Below the pieces are notes generated by a model. It ran no database searches, was not told where the DNA came from, and saw nothing but the letters and a program-made list of their open reading frames with translations. A DNA stretch of 64,000 nt from Tepidiforma sp. (GTDB lineage Bacteria; Chloroflexota; Dehalococcoidia; Tepidiformales; Tepidiformaceae). Position 1 is the first letter of the stretch, and each line of letters starts with the position of its first letter. Below, piece after piece: positions 17,902-29,649 of the stretch. The position numbers and the translations under genes are program-made. The DNA lies in contig BPIE01000002.1 in NCBI GenBank assembly GCA_026003935.1, positions 227,407 to 291,406 of the forward strand, read 5' to 3'.

Positions 17902-19560
17902 ATGACTTCAAAGACGACGCTACGTGTGATTCCGCTGGGCGGCCTTGGAGAGATCGGCCGCAACATGATGCTGCTCGAGTACGGTGAGGACATCATCGTC
18001 ATCGACGTCGGGCTGATGTTCCCCGAGGAGGAGATGCTCGGGGTCGACCTGGTCATCCCGGATTTCAGCTACCTCAGGGAGCGCAAGGAGCGGGTGCGGG
18101 CAGTGTTCCTGACTCACGGGCACGAGGACCACGTGGGTGCCCTGCCGTACTTCCTGAAGGAGTTCGATGTGCCGGTCTACAGCACACGGCTGACGGACGG
18201 CCTGGTCCGGGTGAAGCTGCAGGAGCACCGGCTGGCGCAGAAAGCAACGACGCACGTTGTGGAGCCGGGGCAGCTCATCGAGGCGGGGGTGTTCCGGGTC
18301 GAGTTTTTCACCGTCGCGCATTCGATCCCGGATGCGTGCGGGCTGATCATCCACACGCCGCTGGGGCCGGTGGTCCACACGGGCGACTTCAAGCTCGACC
18401 ACACGCCGGTGATGGACCAGCACACCGACCTGATACGGCTGGCGCAAATTGGGGCGCAGGGGTGTCTGCTGCTGCTGGCGGATTCGACGTATGCGGAGAT
18501 CGACGGGTATACGCCGAGCGAGCAGCTGGTGGGTGAAGCGCTCAAGCAGATCATGGTCAACGCGCAAGGGCGGGTGATTGTGGCGACGTTTGCGTCGCTC
18601 ATTTCGCGCGTGCAGCAGGTTATCGACGCTGCGGTGTTCACCGGCCGAAAGGTCTTCGTGACTGGGCGGTCGATGATCGACAACGTCGCCATGGCGCGCC
18701 AGCTGGGGTATCTGCAGGCGCCGGAGGGGACGATTGTTGGTGTCGAGGAGATGCGGAATACGCCTCCGTCGAAGCTGGTGGTGGTGACGACCGGCAGCCA
18801 GGGCGAGCCGACAAGTGCGCTGACGCGCATGGCGAACGGCGACCATCGGCATATCCAGATTACGAAAGGGGATACGGTAGTGCTGTCGGCATCGCCGATT
18901 CCCGGGAATGAACAGGCGGTGTACCGGAATGTGGACAATCTCTTCCGGCTGGGGGCGGACGTGCTCTACAACCGGATTTCGAACATCCATGTCCGGGGCC
19001 ATGCGAGCCGGGAGGAGCTGAAGATTATCCAGAGTCTGCTCCAGCCGGAGTATTTCGTTCCGATTCACGGCGAGTACCGCCATCTCGTGGTGCATGCGCG
19101 GCTGGCCGAGTCGGTGGGGGTTCCGCCGGGGAATGCGTTCGTGCTGACGGACGGGGACGTGCTGGAGATCGATGAAGAGGCGGCGTGGGTCTCGGACCGG
19201 GTGCCGGCGAGCTATGTGTACGTCGACGGGCTCGGCATCGGGGATGTCGACCAGCTCATCCTGCGAGACCGGGCGCATCTCTCGACGGATGGCGTGGTGG
19301 TTGTCATCGTCGCGGTGGAGAAGCAGACAGGTGCGCTGGAGCGGCCGGCGGAGATCCTAGCGCGGGGTTTCGTCGACCTGGAAGAGCGCGAGGACCTTGC
19401 GGAGCGTACGCGGGAGGTGGTGGCGAAGGCGCTGCAAGGTGCCGAACACTACGCGGAGTTCGGCGACATCAACAGCCGGATCCGGGACGCGGTGAGCAAG
19501 TTCCTCTATGATGAGACGCGCAGGCGCCCGATGGTGCTGACCGTGACAGTCGAGGTCTAG
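17902..19560 (+). CDS. rnj: Ribonuclease J
   Basis: TLRVIPLGGLGEIGRNMMLLE, LTHGHEDHVGALPYFL, IHVRGHASREELK. Confidence 0.95.
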   Translation: MTSKTTLRVIPLGGLGEIGRNMMLLEYGEDIIVIDVGLMFPEEEMLGVDLVIPDFSYLRERKERVRAVFLTHGHEDHVGALPYFLKEFDVPVYSTRLTDGLVRVKLQEHRLAQKATTHVVEPGQLIEAGVFRVEFFTVAHSIPDACGLIIHTPLGPVVHTGDFKLDHTPVMDQHTDLIRLAQIGAQGCLLLLADSTYAEIDGYTPSEQLVGEALKQIMVNAQGRVIVATFASLISRVQQVIDAAVFTGRKVFVTGRSMIDNVAMARQLGYLQAPEGTIVGVEEMRNTPPSKLVVVTTGSQGEPTSALTRMANGDHRHIQITKGDTVVLSASPIPGNEQAVYRNVDNLFRLGADVLYNRISNIHVRGHASREELKIIQSLLQPEYFVPIHGEYRHLVVHARLAESVGVPPGNAFVLTDGDVLEIDEEAAWVSDRVPASYVYVDGLGIGDVDQLILRDRAHLSTDGVVVVIVAVEKQTGALERPAEILARGFVDLEEREDLAERTREVVAKALQGAEHYAEFGDINSRIRDAVSKFLYDETRRRPMVLTVTVEV

Positions 19561-19637
19561 GTTGGCAAGTTTGTGAGCGGGCGCGTGGCCGGGACCAGCG
19601 GGGGGTTTTCGGCCGGCAGCTGAGGAGTGCAGGTCGT

Positions 19638-22106
19638 ATGGCGGCACGCACGACGAGGGGCCGGGCCCGCCCGGCGCGTTCGCCGGCCCGGCGGAGTACG
19701 AGAAGTTCCAGGCGCGGGCAGCAGTTGGTGTGGCTTCGGCGGTGGTGGAAGCCCGCGGTTGGGTGTGCCGGCGTGGCGGCGCTGGCGGCGTGGGTGGCGC
19801 TGTTCGACGGGGCGGCGGCGCTCGAACGCGGGCGCGATGCGGTGCTGCGGACGCTGGGGTTTGGGCTGGCGGTTCTGGCTGGGTGGGCGCTGTACGGGGC
19901 GGTGGTGAGCTGGCGGGCGTGGTTTCTCGACCGGGCGCTGCTCGTACGGCGGACGGCGGGGGTTGCTGCGCTGGGCCTGTTCGCGTGGGGGCTGCTGGGG
20001 CTGAACGAAGCGCGCTGGAGCGTGGGGGCGGTGGATTTCTCCGAGGTGAGCCTCGGCGGCAGGGTGGGGCAGGCGCTGGTAGCGGGCGTGCTCGGGAAGG
20101 CAGCATGGCTGAGCCTGTTCATCATCGCAGCGGCGCTCCTTGCGCCGGGGCCGACGCGGTGGGTTGCCACGCACGTGCCGCTCTGGCTGGAGGAAGCATG
20201 GCATCGGCGGCTTCCGCACCGGGCGGTTGCGGCGGTGGGACGTTGGGTGGCGTTCATCTTCCGGCGGCCGGAGCGTGACGAGGAGGTCGTCATTGGGGCG
20301 TCGGAATTCGGGCGGCTTCAGCCTGCGGGCCCGGCGCTGGAGGCGCCGCCGGTGGTGTTCAGGCCGAGGATCGACCCCGGTGCCCCGGCTTCGCCTCTCG
20401 GGGCTGGCGCGGCGGCGACGTTTGCGCCGGCGGCTGGCGACGACCTCGAGACGCCGGAGCAGGTTGAAGAGGACCTGCCGGCAGCCTTCGCACCCGAACC
20501 GGGGGAATCGGATGACGCGGCCGAGGATGCCGCGCCGGCACAACTCGACCTTCCGCTAGAGACGAAGAGCGGGTGGCATCTGCCGGCGATGGAGCTGCTC
20601 AATCCTCCGCAGCCGAGCGCGAGCCGGAGGCACGACAATGCGGCGCGCGCGCAGTTGATTGTTGACACGCTGGCGAGCTTCGGGGTCGATGCGACGGTGG
20701 TGGAGATTAACGAAGGGCCGACGGTGACCCAATTCGGCGTGGAGCCGGGCTGGGAGATTCGCTACAAGGAGGTGCCCCTCCGGGACGAGAGCGGGAAGCC
20801 GCTGGTGGGGCCGGACGGGCGGCCGCGTACCGAGCGTGTGGAGGTGTCGCGGACGCGGGTCCGGGTGAACAAGATTACGGCGCTGCAGAATGACCTTGCG
20901 CTGGCGCTGGCGGCCCCGAGCCTGCGCATCGAGGCGCCGGTCCCCGGGCGTGCCATCGTTGGTATCGAGGTGCCGAACGACAGCGCGACGGTCGTCACGC
21001 TCCGTTCGGTGATGGAGACGAAGGAGTTTGCCGAGCTGGCGAGGAAGTCGAAGCTCGCGATCGCGCTGGGCAAAGGCGTTGCGGGGGCGCCCGTGGTCGC
21101 CGACCTTGCGGACATGCCGCACCTGCTCATCGCGGGGGCGACAGGTTCGGGGAAGAGCGTCTGCATGAACGCCATCATCGCGTGCATCATGATGAACGCG
21201 ACGCCGGACGATGTGCGGTTCGTGATGGTGGACCCGAAGCGGGTGGAGCTGGTCGGGTATTCGGGCATCCCGCACATGGCGTTCAGCGAGGTCATCGTGG
21301 ACATGGACAAGGTGGTGGGGGTGCTGCAGGCGGTGGTTGGGGAGATGGAGGCGCGGTACAAGAAGTTCGCGGAGCTCGGGGTCCGGAACATCGGGGCCTA
21401 CAACAAGCACCCGCGGACGTTGAAGAAGCTGCCGTACTGGGTGGTCATCATCGATGAGCTGGCGGACCTCATGATGGCGGCGCCGTTCGAGGTGGAGAAG
21501 CTGATCTGCCGGCTTGCGCAGCTCGCCCGGGCGACGGGGATTCACCTCATCGTGGCGACGCAGCGGCCTTCGGTGGATGTCGTGACAGGGCTCATCAAGG
21601 CGAACTTCCCGACGCGGATCGCGTTTGCGGTGACGTCGCAGACGGATTCGCGGACGATTCTCGACATGGGCGGGGCGGAGAAACTGCTGGGGCGGGGCGA
21701 CATGCTCTACCTGCCTCGTGATGTGGGGAAGCCGATTCGCATCCAGGGCGTGTACCTGTCGGACGCGGAGGTGGAGCGGCTGGTGACGTTCTGGAAGGAC
21801 GACCGGTTCCGAGCGCTGGCGCCGGAGACCGCGGACCGGCTGCTGGAGGAGGCGCTTGCTGCACAGAACGGCGGCGATGCGGATATCGAGGTAGATGCGG
21901 AGGAGCCGGCGGTCGCCCAGGCGCGGGCGCTGGCGGCGAAACACCAGCGGGTCTCGCCGGCACTGCTCCAGCGGCGGCTGCGGGTGGGCTATTTGAAGGC
22001 GACGAAGATCCTCGAGCTGCTGGAGGAGGAAGGCGTCGTGGGGCCGCGCGAGGAAGGGGATTCACGGCGGGTCCTCGTGCAAGAGGGCGCCGGGGACGAT
22101 GCCTGA
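19638..22106 (+). CDS. ftsK: DNA translocase FtsK/SpoIIIE
   Basis: N-terminal TM region, GATGSGKSVCMNAII Walker A, C-terminal gamma winged helix. Confidence 0.95.
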   Translation: MAARTTRGRARPARSPARRSTRSSRRGQQLVWLRRWWKPAVGCAGVAALAAWVALFDGAAALERGRDAVLRTLGFGLAVLAGWALYGAVVSWRAWFLDRALLVRRTAGVAALGLFAWGLLGLNEARWSVGAVDFSEVSLGGRVGQALVAGVLGKAAWLSLFIIAAALLAPGPTRWVATHVPLWLEEAWHRRLPHRAVAAVGRWVAFIFRRPERDEEVVIGASEFGRLQPAGPALEAPPVVFRPRIDPGAPASPLGAGAAATFAPAAGDDLETPEQVEEDLPAAFAPEPGESDDAAEDAAPAQLDLPLETKSGWHLPAMELLNPPQPSASRRHDNAARAQLIVDTLASFGVDATVVEINEGPTVTQFGVEPGWEIRYKEVPLRDESGKPLVGPDGRPRTERVEVSRTRVRVNKITALQNDLALALAAPSLRIEAPVPGRAIVGIEVPNDSATVVTLRSVMETKEFAELARKSKLAIALGKGVAGAPVVADLADMPHLLIAGATGSGKSVCMNAIIACIMMNATPDDVRFVMVDPKRVELVGYSGIPHMAFSEVIVDMDKVVGVLQAVVGEMEARYKKFAELGVRNIGAYNKHPRTLKKLPYWVVIIDELADLMMAAPFEVEKLICRLAQLARATGIHLIVATQRPSVDVVTGLIKANFPTRIAFAVTSQTDSRTILDMGGAEKLLGRGDMLYLPRDVGKPIRIQGVYLSDAEVERLVTFWKDDRFRALAPETADRLLEEALAAQNGGDADIEVDAEEPAVAQARALAAKHQRVSPALLQRRLRVGYLKATKILELLEEEGVVGPREEGDSRRVLVQEGAGDDA

Positions 22107-22121
22107 TAGACTGGAGCGAGC

Positions 22122-23918
22122 GTGAAAGGATTGAAGGCTCTCCTGCGACGAGGCGATGGGGCTCTGCAGCCGGAACCGGAGCGGCAGCCCGAGCGCTGCC
22201 TTTCGTGCGGGGCGAATCTCGAAGGCTCGCGGCTGTACGAGCGGTTCCGGGTGTGCCATGCCTGCGGGTTTCACTTTCATTTGACGGCGCAGGAGCGAGT
22301 GGCAACGCTCGTCGACCTCGGGACGTTTCACGAGCAGGACCGGGGTGTTTCGGCGATCGACCCGCTCTCGTTCCCGGGGAGCGGGAGGGCGTCATACCGG
22401 TCGCGGGTGGTCCAGGAGCAGCGGCGAACGCGGCTGACGGAAGCGGTCGTGACGGGCCGGGGGGCGATTGGGGGGCACGATGTCGTGCTTGGGGTTGTGG
22501 ACTTCGCGTTTCTCGGGGGTTCGATTGGGGTAGCGGCTGGAGAACGGCTGGCGCGCGCGTTCGAGCGGGCGCGGGCGCGGAAGCTGCCCGTGGTGCTCGT
22601 GTGTTCGACGTCGGGCACCCGAATGCAGGAGGGGCTGCTGGCACTGATGCAGGGTCCTCGGATTGCGGTTGCTGCCGAGCGCCACGCCCGCGAGGGGCTG
22701 CCGTACATCTGTGTGCTGACGGATCCGACGACGGGGTCGGCCTATTCGGGATTCATCAACCTGGCGGATGTCCTGATTGCCGAGCCGAATGCGCTGGTTG
22801 GGTACGCGGCGCTGCGGGCGCTGGAGGCGTCGGCGAAGAATGGGCTGCCGGAGGGCGCGCACACGTCCGAGGCGCACCTGCGGCACGGGCTCATCGATGC
22901 GGTGGTCTCGCGCCCGCAGCTGCGGGACACGCTGGCGGGGCTATTGGACCTGCTGGACCGGCACAGTCCGGTCAACGGCCTGAGCGCGGGGCGGCCGGGG
23001 CACGTCCACCACACGCCACGTCCTGCGTGGCAGCAGGTGCAGCTGTCCCGGCACGAGAATCGGCCGACGAGCCGCGAGTTTATCCAGCGGATGACGACGG
23101 CGTTTTTCGAGCTGCGCGGCGACCGGAGCGGCATCGACGACCCGACCGTGGTGGCCGGGATTGGGGCTATTGACGGCGAGGCCGCAGTGTTCATTGGTCA
23201 GGTTCGGCCGCACGTCGGGGAGCACAACGGCGTCATCGGGCCCGCGGGGTTCCGGAAGGCGGCGAGGGCCATTCGGCTCGGGTCGCGGCTGGGGCTGCCG
23301 GTCGTGACCCTCGTGGACACGGCCGGGGCGGACCCGTCGCTGGCGGCTGAGGAGGCGGGACAGGGGAGTGCAATTGCGCGGTGTATGGCGGAGATGCTGG
23401 CGGCGGCTTCGCCGACCATCTCGGTGATCATCGGGGAGGGCAATTCGGAAGCGGCGATGGCGATGGCAGCCGCCGACCGGGTATTGATGCTTGACAATGC
23501 GGTGTACGAGGTGGTTCGCCCCGAGGATGCTGCCGCGGTCCTGGAGGGCGGGCCGGCGGAGGTGGCTGAGCGGCTTCGGCTGACCTCGCACGACTGTCTG
23601 CGGCTGGGAATCGTGGACCACACGGTGGCGGAGCCGGGCGAGGGTGCGCACACGGACCACGCGGAGGCGGCGGCGCTGCTGCGCCGGGCCCTGGTGCGGG
23701 AGCTTGGCCGGTTGCGGCGGATGCGGCAGCGGCGGCGGCTGGAGGCGCGCTACGCGCGCTACCGGGAGATGGGTTCGACACGGAGCTGGCTGCGGGGGCG
23801 GCTGGAGCGGCGCTGGGCGCATCTGCAGGACCGTGTCGGCGGGGCGTTCGAACGGTTGCGGGGGCGGGCCTTCGGGCGGCGGCCGGACTTCCCGGAGGAC
23901 AGCGGCATCCCCGTGTGA
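22122..23918 (+). CDS. accDA: Fused acetyl-CoA carboxylase carboxyltransferase beta-alpha (AccD-AccA)
   Basis: N-terminal C4 zinc finger CLSCGANL..CHACGFHF plus AccD core (SGTRMQEGLLALMQ), then AccA core (VTLVDTAGADPSLAAEEAGQGSAIARCMAEM) in one ORF. Confidence 0.9.
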   Translation: MKGLKALLRRGDGALQPEPERQPERCLSCGANLEGSRLYERFRVCHACGFHFHLTAQERVATLVDLGTFHEQDRGVSAIDPLSFPGSGRASYRSRVVQEQRRTRLTEAVVTGRGAIGGHDVVLGVVDFAFLGGSIGVAAGERLARAFERARARKLPVVLVCSTSGTRMQEGLLALMQGPRIAVAAERHAREGLPYICVLTDPTTGSAYSGFINLADVLIAEPNALVGYAALRALEASAKNGLPEGAHTSEAHLRHGLIDAVVSRPQLRDTLAGLLDLLDRHSPVNGLSAGRPGHVHHTPRPAWQQVQLSRHENRPTSREFIQRMTTAFFELRGDRSGIDDPTVVAGIGAIDGEAAVFIGQVRPHVGEHNGVIGPAGFRKAARAIRLGSRLGLPVVTLVDTAGADPSLAAEEAGQGSAIARCMAEMLAAASPTISVIIGEGNSEAAMAMAAADRVLMLDNAVYEVVRPEDAAAVLEGGPAEVAERLRLTSHDCLRLGIVDHTVAEPGEGAHTDHAEAAALLRRALVRELGRLRRMRQRRRLEARYARYREMGSTRSWLRGRLERRWAHLQDRVGGAFERLRGRAFGRRPDFPEDSGIPV

Positions 23919-24011
23919 GGTGCGGGCTGGACCGGGGGCACCGGGGCAGGGAAACTCGCGGTATCGGCCGCGCGAGGGAACGCACTGGAAGCGACTGACC
24001 CTCTCCTCGTT

Positions 24012-24815
24012 TTGCTCGGTTTTGCGGTTGGCGCCTTCGGCACGCTGGTGGGGGCGGGCGGCGGGTTCGTGCTGGTGCCTGTGCTGCTGCTGGTGTACCC
24101 GGACAAGGACCCCGAGACGATCACGGCGATTTCGCTGCTGGTGGTTTGCGCGAACGCGGCTTCGGGTTCGGTGGCGTACGCGCGGCAGGGCCGAATCGAC
24201 TACCGGTCGGCGTGGTGGTTCATCCTGGGGACGTTCCCGGGGGCGGTTGCCGGCGCGATTGTGGTGGGTTTCGTGCCGCGGCGGCTCTTCGATGCGGTCT
24301 TTGCGGTGCTGCTCGCGGGGGTTGGGGTGTACCTGCTGGTGCGGCGGCACGAGCAGGCGATTGTGGAGCCGGTCCGGGGGCGGGGAGTGGTGCGGCGGGT
24401 GGTGCGGGACGTGCACGGCAACACGTATGCGTATTCGTATCAGCTGTGGAAGGGGGTGGCGATCAGCACGCTGGTGGGATTCGTGAGCAGCCTGTTGGGG
24501 ATTGGCGGGGGCATCATCCATGTGCCGATCATGGCCACGGTGCTGCACTTCCCGGTCCATATTGCTGCAGCCACCTCGCATTTCGTGCTGGCATTCATGG
24601 CGGCCGAGGGGACGGCGGTCCACGTAGCGCAAGGCGTGATCGGGTGGGACCGGTCGCTGGGGCAAGCGGTGCTGCTGGCGGCGGGGGCTATCCCGGGGGC
24701 GCAGGTCGGGGCACGGCTGGCGCACCGGCTGCACGGGGGCCTGATCCTGCGGGCACTGGCGGGTGCGCTGCTGCTCGTGGCGTTCCGGCTGGCGCTAAAG
24801 GCCGGCGGCCTGTGA
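24012..24815 (+). CDS. TauE/SafE family permease (second copy; TTG start likely)
   Basis: [24 protein letters not shown] and [16 protein letters not shown] motifs. Confidence 0.82.
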   Translation: MLGFAVGAFGTLVGAGGGFVLVPVLLLVYPDKDPETITAISLLVVCANAASGSVAYARQGRIDYRSAWWFILGTFPGAVAGAIVVGFVPRRLFDAVFAVLLAGVGVYLLVRRHEQAIVEPVRGRGVVRRVVRDVHGNTYAYSYQLWKGVAISTLVGFVSSLLGIGGGIIHVPIMATVLHFPVHIAAATSHFVLAFMAAEGTAVHVAQGVIGWDRSLGQAVLLAAGAIPGAQVGARLAHRLHGGLILRALAGALLLVAFRLALKAGGL

Positions 24816-24904
24816 TGGAGCGGCCGGCATGGGGGTGTTTCCGGTTACCCCTTGCGGGGTGCGCGCCTATACTCGGGAGGTGTCCACTCGGCGGAGGAGG
24901 CAGC

Positions 24905-26377
<1,473 letters not shown>

Positions 26378-26423
26378 TCAGTCGCCCAATCGTTATCGAC
26401 GCGCGGTGGTACACTTGGTGCCC

Positions 26424-27776
26424 ATGACGTGGCGCCGGGTCCGGGACCACTCAGCGCTGAAGTGGCTGTACCCGGGCATGCACATCAAGCGCTGGCTGGT
26501 GCTGCTGCTCTTCGGGGTGGTGTTGATGGGGTTGGGCATCGCCTACATCCTGCGGGAGGCGTACCTGCAGGCGCCGCTGCCGGGGATTTTTTACTACCTC
26601 ACGCTGCAGTTCATCCCGAGGTGGGTGCGGGGCCTGCTGTTCATCTCGGCGTCGTTGGGGACGGTAGGCCTGGCGGTGTACAAGCTGAACCAGTCGCTGT
26701 TGTACGCGTTCGTGCGCCCGGACTGGCGGGACCAGAACCTGGCGGAGGCGATTTACGCGAAGCGGTTCCTGAGCCGAGGGCCGAAGATCGTGGCTGTCGG
26801 CGGCGGGACCGGGCTTTCGACGCTGTTGCGCGGGCTGAAGAACTACACGAGCAACCTGACGGCGATTGTGACGGTGGCCGACGACGGCGGGAGTACCGGG
26901 CGGCTGCGGCAGGAGTTTGGGGTGGTCGCCCCGGGCGACCTGCGGCAGTGCATCGCCGCGCTGGCGGAGGCCGAACCGCTGATGACGAAGCTGTTCCAGT
27001 ACCGGTTCACGAACGGGGCCGGGCTGGAGGGGCACTCGTTCGGGAACCTGTTCATCGTGGCGATGTCGGAGGTGACGGGAAATTTCGAGGCCGCCATTCA
27101 CGAGGCGAGCCGGGTGTTGAACGTCCGCGGTACGATCCTGCCTTCGACGCTGGAGGATGTGACGCTAAGCGCCCGGACGCATGAAGACGAGGTGGTGCAT
27201 GGGGAGCACAATATTTCGGAGCGGGGCGCGGCGATTCGCGAGGTGTACCTGAATCCGTCGAACGCGGAGGCGCACCCGGACGCGGTGCGGGCGATTCTTG
27301 ACGCGGACATGGTGGTGATTGGTCCGGGGAGCCTGTACACCAGCGTGCTGCCGAACCTTCTGGTCGAAGGCATTCGAAAGGCGGTGCAGCAGACTTCGGC
27401 GCTGCGGGTGTTCGTTTGCAATGTCGCGACGCAGCACGGCGAGACGGACGGGTTTGGGGTTGCGGAGCACATCGAGGCGCTGGAGCGGCACGCGGGGCAG
27501 GGGATTGTGCAGGTGGTGGTGGCGAACAACAACATTGCGCCGGAGCTGCCAGAGGCATGGCATGCGGAGGCGGTCAAGGTTTCGGCCGAGGCCGTGAGGG
27601 CCCACCCGGGCATTCGGCTGGTGGAGGCGGATGTGGTAGCTGAGGAGAACCGCTACCGGCACGACCCGCACAAGCTCGCGGCTACGATCATGCGGCTGTA
27701 CGATCAGCGGGATTCGCTGAATATTTCACCGCGACGGGCGCTTCCGCAGGAGGAGCCGGTCGCGCTCGTACGGTAG
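26424..27776 (+). CDS. Gluconeogenesis factor YvcK/CofD-like protein with N-terminal TM region
   Basis: KIVAVGGGTGLSTLLRGLK, VADDGGSTGRLRQEF, PGDLRQCIAALA. Confidence 0.92.
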   Translation: MTWRRVRDHSALKWLYPGMHIKRWLVLLLFGVVLMGLGIAYILREAYLQAPLPGIFYYLTLQFIPRWVRGLLFISASLGTVGLAVYKLNQSLLYAFVRPDWRDQNLAEAIYAKRFLSRGPKIVAVGGGTGLSTLLRGLKNYTSNLTAIVTVADDGGSTGRLRQEFGVVAPGDLRQCIAALAEAEPLMTKLFQYRFTNGAGLEGHSFGNLFIVAMSEVTGNFEAAIHEASRVLNVRGTILPSTLEDVTLSARTHEDEVVHGEHNISERGAAIREVYLNPSNAEAHPDAVRAILDADMVVIGPGSLYTSVLPNLLVEGIRKAVQQTSALRVFVCNVATQHGETDGFGVAEHIEALERHAGQGIVQVVVANNNIAPELPEAWHAEAVKVSAEAVRAHPGIRLVEADVVAEENRYRHDPHKLAATIMRLYDQRDSLNISPRRALPQEEPVALVR

Positions 27777-27782
27777 GTTCCC

Positions 27783-28001
27783 ATGCTGATGAACTTGCTC
27801 CAGATTTTCGTTTCGGCGCTGCTGATTCTTGTCGTGCTTCTGCAGGTCAAAGGGAGCGGATTCGGGGCGGCGCTCGGGGGGATGTCGGGCGGTTCGGTGT
27901 ACCGGACGAAGCGGGGGCTGGAGCGGACGCTGTTCCAGGCGACGATTCTGCTGGTGATTGTGTTCATCTTTGTGTCATTCCTGAGCGTGGAGTGGCAGTA
28001 G
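27783..28001 (+). CDS. secG: Preprotein translocase subunit SecG
   Basis: 72 aa, two TM segments, LLQVKGSGFGAALGGMSGGSVYRTKRGLERTLFQATI. Confidence 0.92.
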   Translation: MLMNLLQIFVSALLILVVLLQVKGSGFGAALGGMSGGSVYRTKRGLERTLFQATILLVIVFIFVSFLSVEWQ

Positions 28002-28008
28002 CGGGCTG

Positions 28009-29649
28009 ATGGAAGCGAACGGTCGGGCGCGTTCGCGCCTCGCGTTCGTGGTGGTTGGGAGCATCGCTGCTGCGGTGCTGGCGGCGAGTGTGGCGCTCGG
28101 GCTGCGACTGACCGGGAACGATTCGGTCGTGCTGCCCGGCGCGGCGACCTACTCGGAGGCCGTCGCGGGCACCTGGCAGCGGGTGAACCCGCTCTTCGTC
28201 AATGCGAACGAGGTCGATGCGGACCTTGCCGGGCTGGTCTTCTCGGGGCTGGTGCGGGTGGACCGGGAGGGCCGGGTGGTGCCGGACCTGGCAGCCGAGC
28301 TTCCGGAGGTGACCGATGGAGGCACGACCTACACGTTTCGCATCCGGGCCAACGCCCGGTGGCATGATGGCGAGCCGGTAACGAGCCGGGACGTTGCGTT
28401 CACGGTGCGGCTGCTGCAAGACCCGGATTTCGATGACCCGGCGATGGCGGAGGGCTGGAACGGGGTGACGGTGGAAACGCCGGACCTGAGCACGGTGGTT
28501 ATCCGGCTGCGGCAGCCATCGGCGCCGTTCCTCGCGAGGAGCGCGACGGTTGGTGTGCTGCCGGAGCACCTGCTTGGAGGAAAGGGGGCGCAGGAGCTGG
28601 AGAACGACCCGTTCAACGCTCGGCCGGTCGGGAGCGGGCCGTACCGGCTGGAGTCGCTGGATGCGAGCCAGGCCGTTTTGACAGCGAACACGTCGTATTA
28701 TCTCGGACGCCCGGGGATCGACCGCATCGTGCTGAAGTTCTACCCCGACGAGCCGCAGGCGATTCGTGCGTTCGCCGCTGGTGAAACCGACGGGTTGTAC
28801 CTTCGGGGACCGCGGAGCCAGGCGGAGCTGGACGACGTTTCGGAGGTCGATGGCAAGCGGTTCACGGCGGCGACGAAACCGGTCCTCGCGATGCTCTACC
28901 TGAACAATACGAATTCGCTCTTCCGCGACGAGCGGGTCCGACAGGCGCTCTCGCTGGCGATTGACCGGGATGCAATCGTGCGGGAGGTGTTCAATGGGGT
29001 AGGGAAGGCGACGGCCTCGCCAATCGTGCCGGGGACTTGGGCCTACGACGGGGAGCTGGACGACATCGGGGTCAATGTGACCCGGGCGCGTCAGCTGCTC
29101 GAGGAGGCGGGATGGCAGCCCCACCCGACGACCGGCATCCTCGTGCGGGAGGGGCAGGAGTTTCGGTTCACGATTCGGACGGACAATGCACCGGAGCGCG
29201 TGGCGCTAGCCAACGCTGTAGCGAAGCAGCTGGAGGCGATTGGGGTACGGGCGACGGTTGCCAGTACGACGTTTTCGGTCCTGCGGCGGGATTTTTTGCA
29301 GGAACGGAAGTACGAGGCTGCGGTGGTGCTGTGGGACCAGGGAGCGGACCCGGACCTGTATTTTGGATGGCACAGCTCGCAGCTGGGCGCGGCGGGGCTG
29401 AACCTCGCGAACTTCGAGGACGCGGTGATGGATGAGTTGATCGCCCGGGGCCGGACTTCGACCGATAGCGAGATACGGCTCGACTCGTACCGCCAGGTCC
29501 AGGACGTTTGGCGGGGAATCCAGCCGAGCATCGTGCTGGCTGCCACGGGAGCCGTGGTGGTCCACCCGGAGTGGCTGCGGGAGGCTGAGCCGGGGGTGCT
29601 GTTTACGAGCGCGAGCCGGTTTTTCGACGTGCACCGGTGGCGCCGGTGA
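28009..29649 (+). CDS. ABC transporter substrate-binding protein, family 5 (peptide-type)
   Basis: FSGLVRVDREGRVVPDLAAELPEVTDGGTTYTFRIRANARWHDGEPVTSRDVAFTV. Confidence 0.9.
   Translation: MEANGRARSRLAFVVVGSIAAAVLAASVALGLRLTGNDSVVLPGAATYSEAVAGTWQRVNPLFVNANEVDADLAGLVFSGLVRVDREGRVVPDLAAELPEVTDGGTTYTFRIRANARWHDGEPVTSRDVAFTVRLLQDPDFDDPAMAEGWNGVTVETPDLSTVVIRLRQPSAPFLARSATVGVLPEHLLGGKGAQELENDPFNARPVGSGPYRLESLDASQAVLTANTSYYLGRPGIDRIVLKFYPDEPQAIRAFAAGETDGLYLRGPRSQAELDDVSEVDGKRFTAATKPVLAMLYLNNTNSLFRDERVRQALSLAIDRDAIVREVFNGVGKATASPIVPGTWAYDGELDDIGVNVTRARQLLEEAGWQPHPTTGILVREGQEFRFTIRTDNAPERVALANAVAKQLEAIGVRATVASTTFSVLRRDFLQERKYEAAVVLWDQGADPDLYFGWHSSQLGAAGLNLANFEDAVMDELIARGRTSTDSEIRLDSYRQVQDVWRGIQPSIVLAATGAVVVHPEWLREAEPGVLFTSASRFFDVHRWRR

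Noticed and set aside
16346-24815. Two TauE/SafE permeases (16346-17158 and 24012-24815) as a recent duplication
   Set aside because: Sequences differ extensively; only family-level similarity
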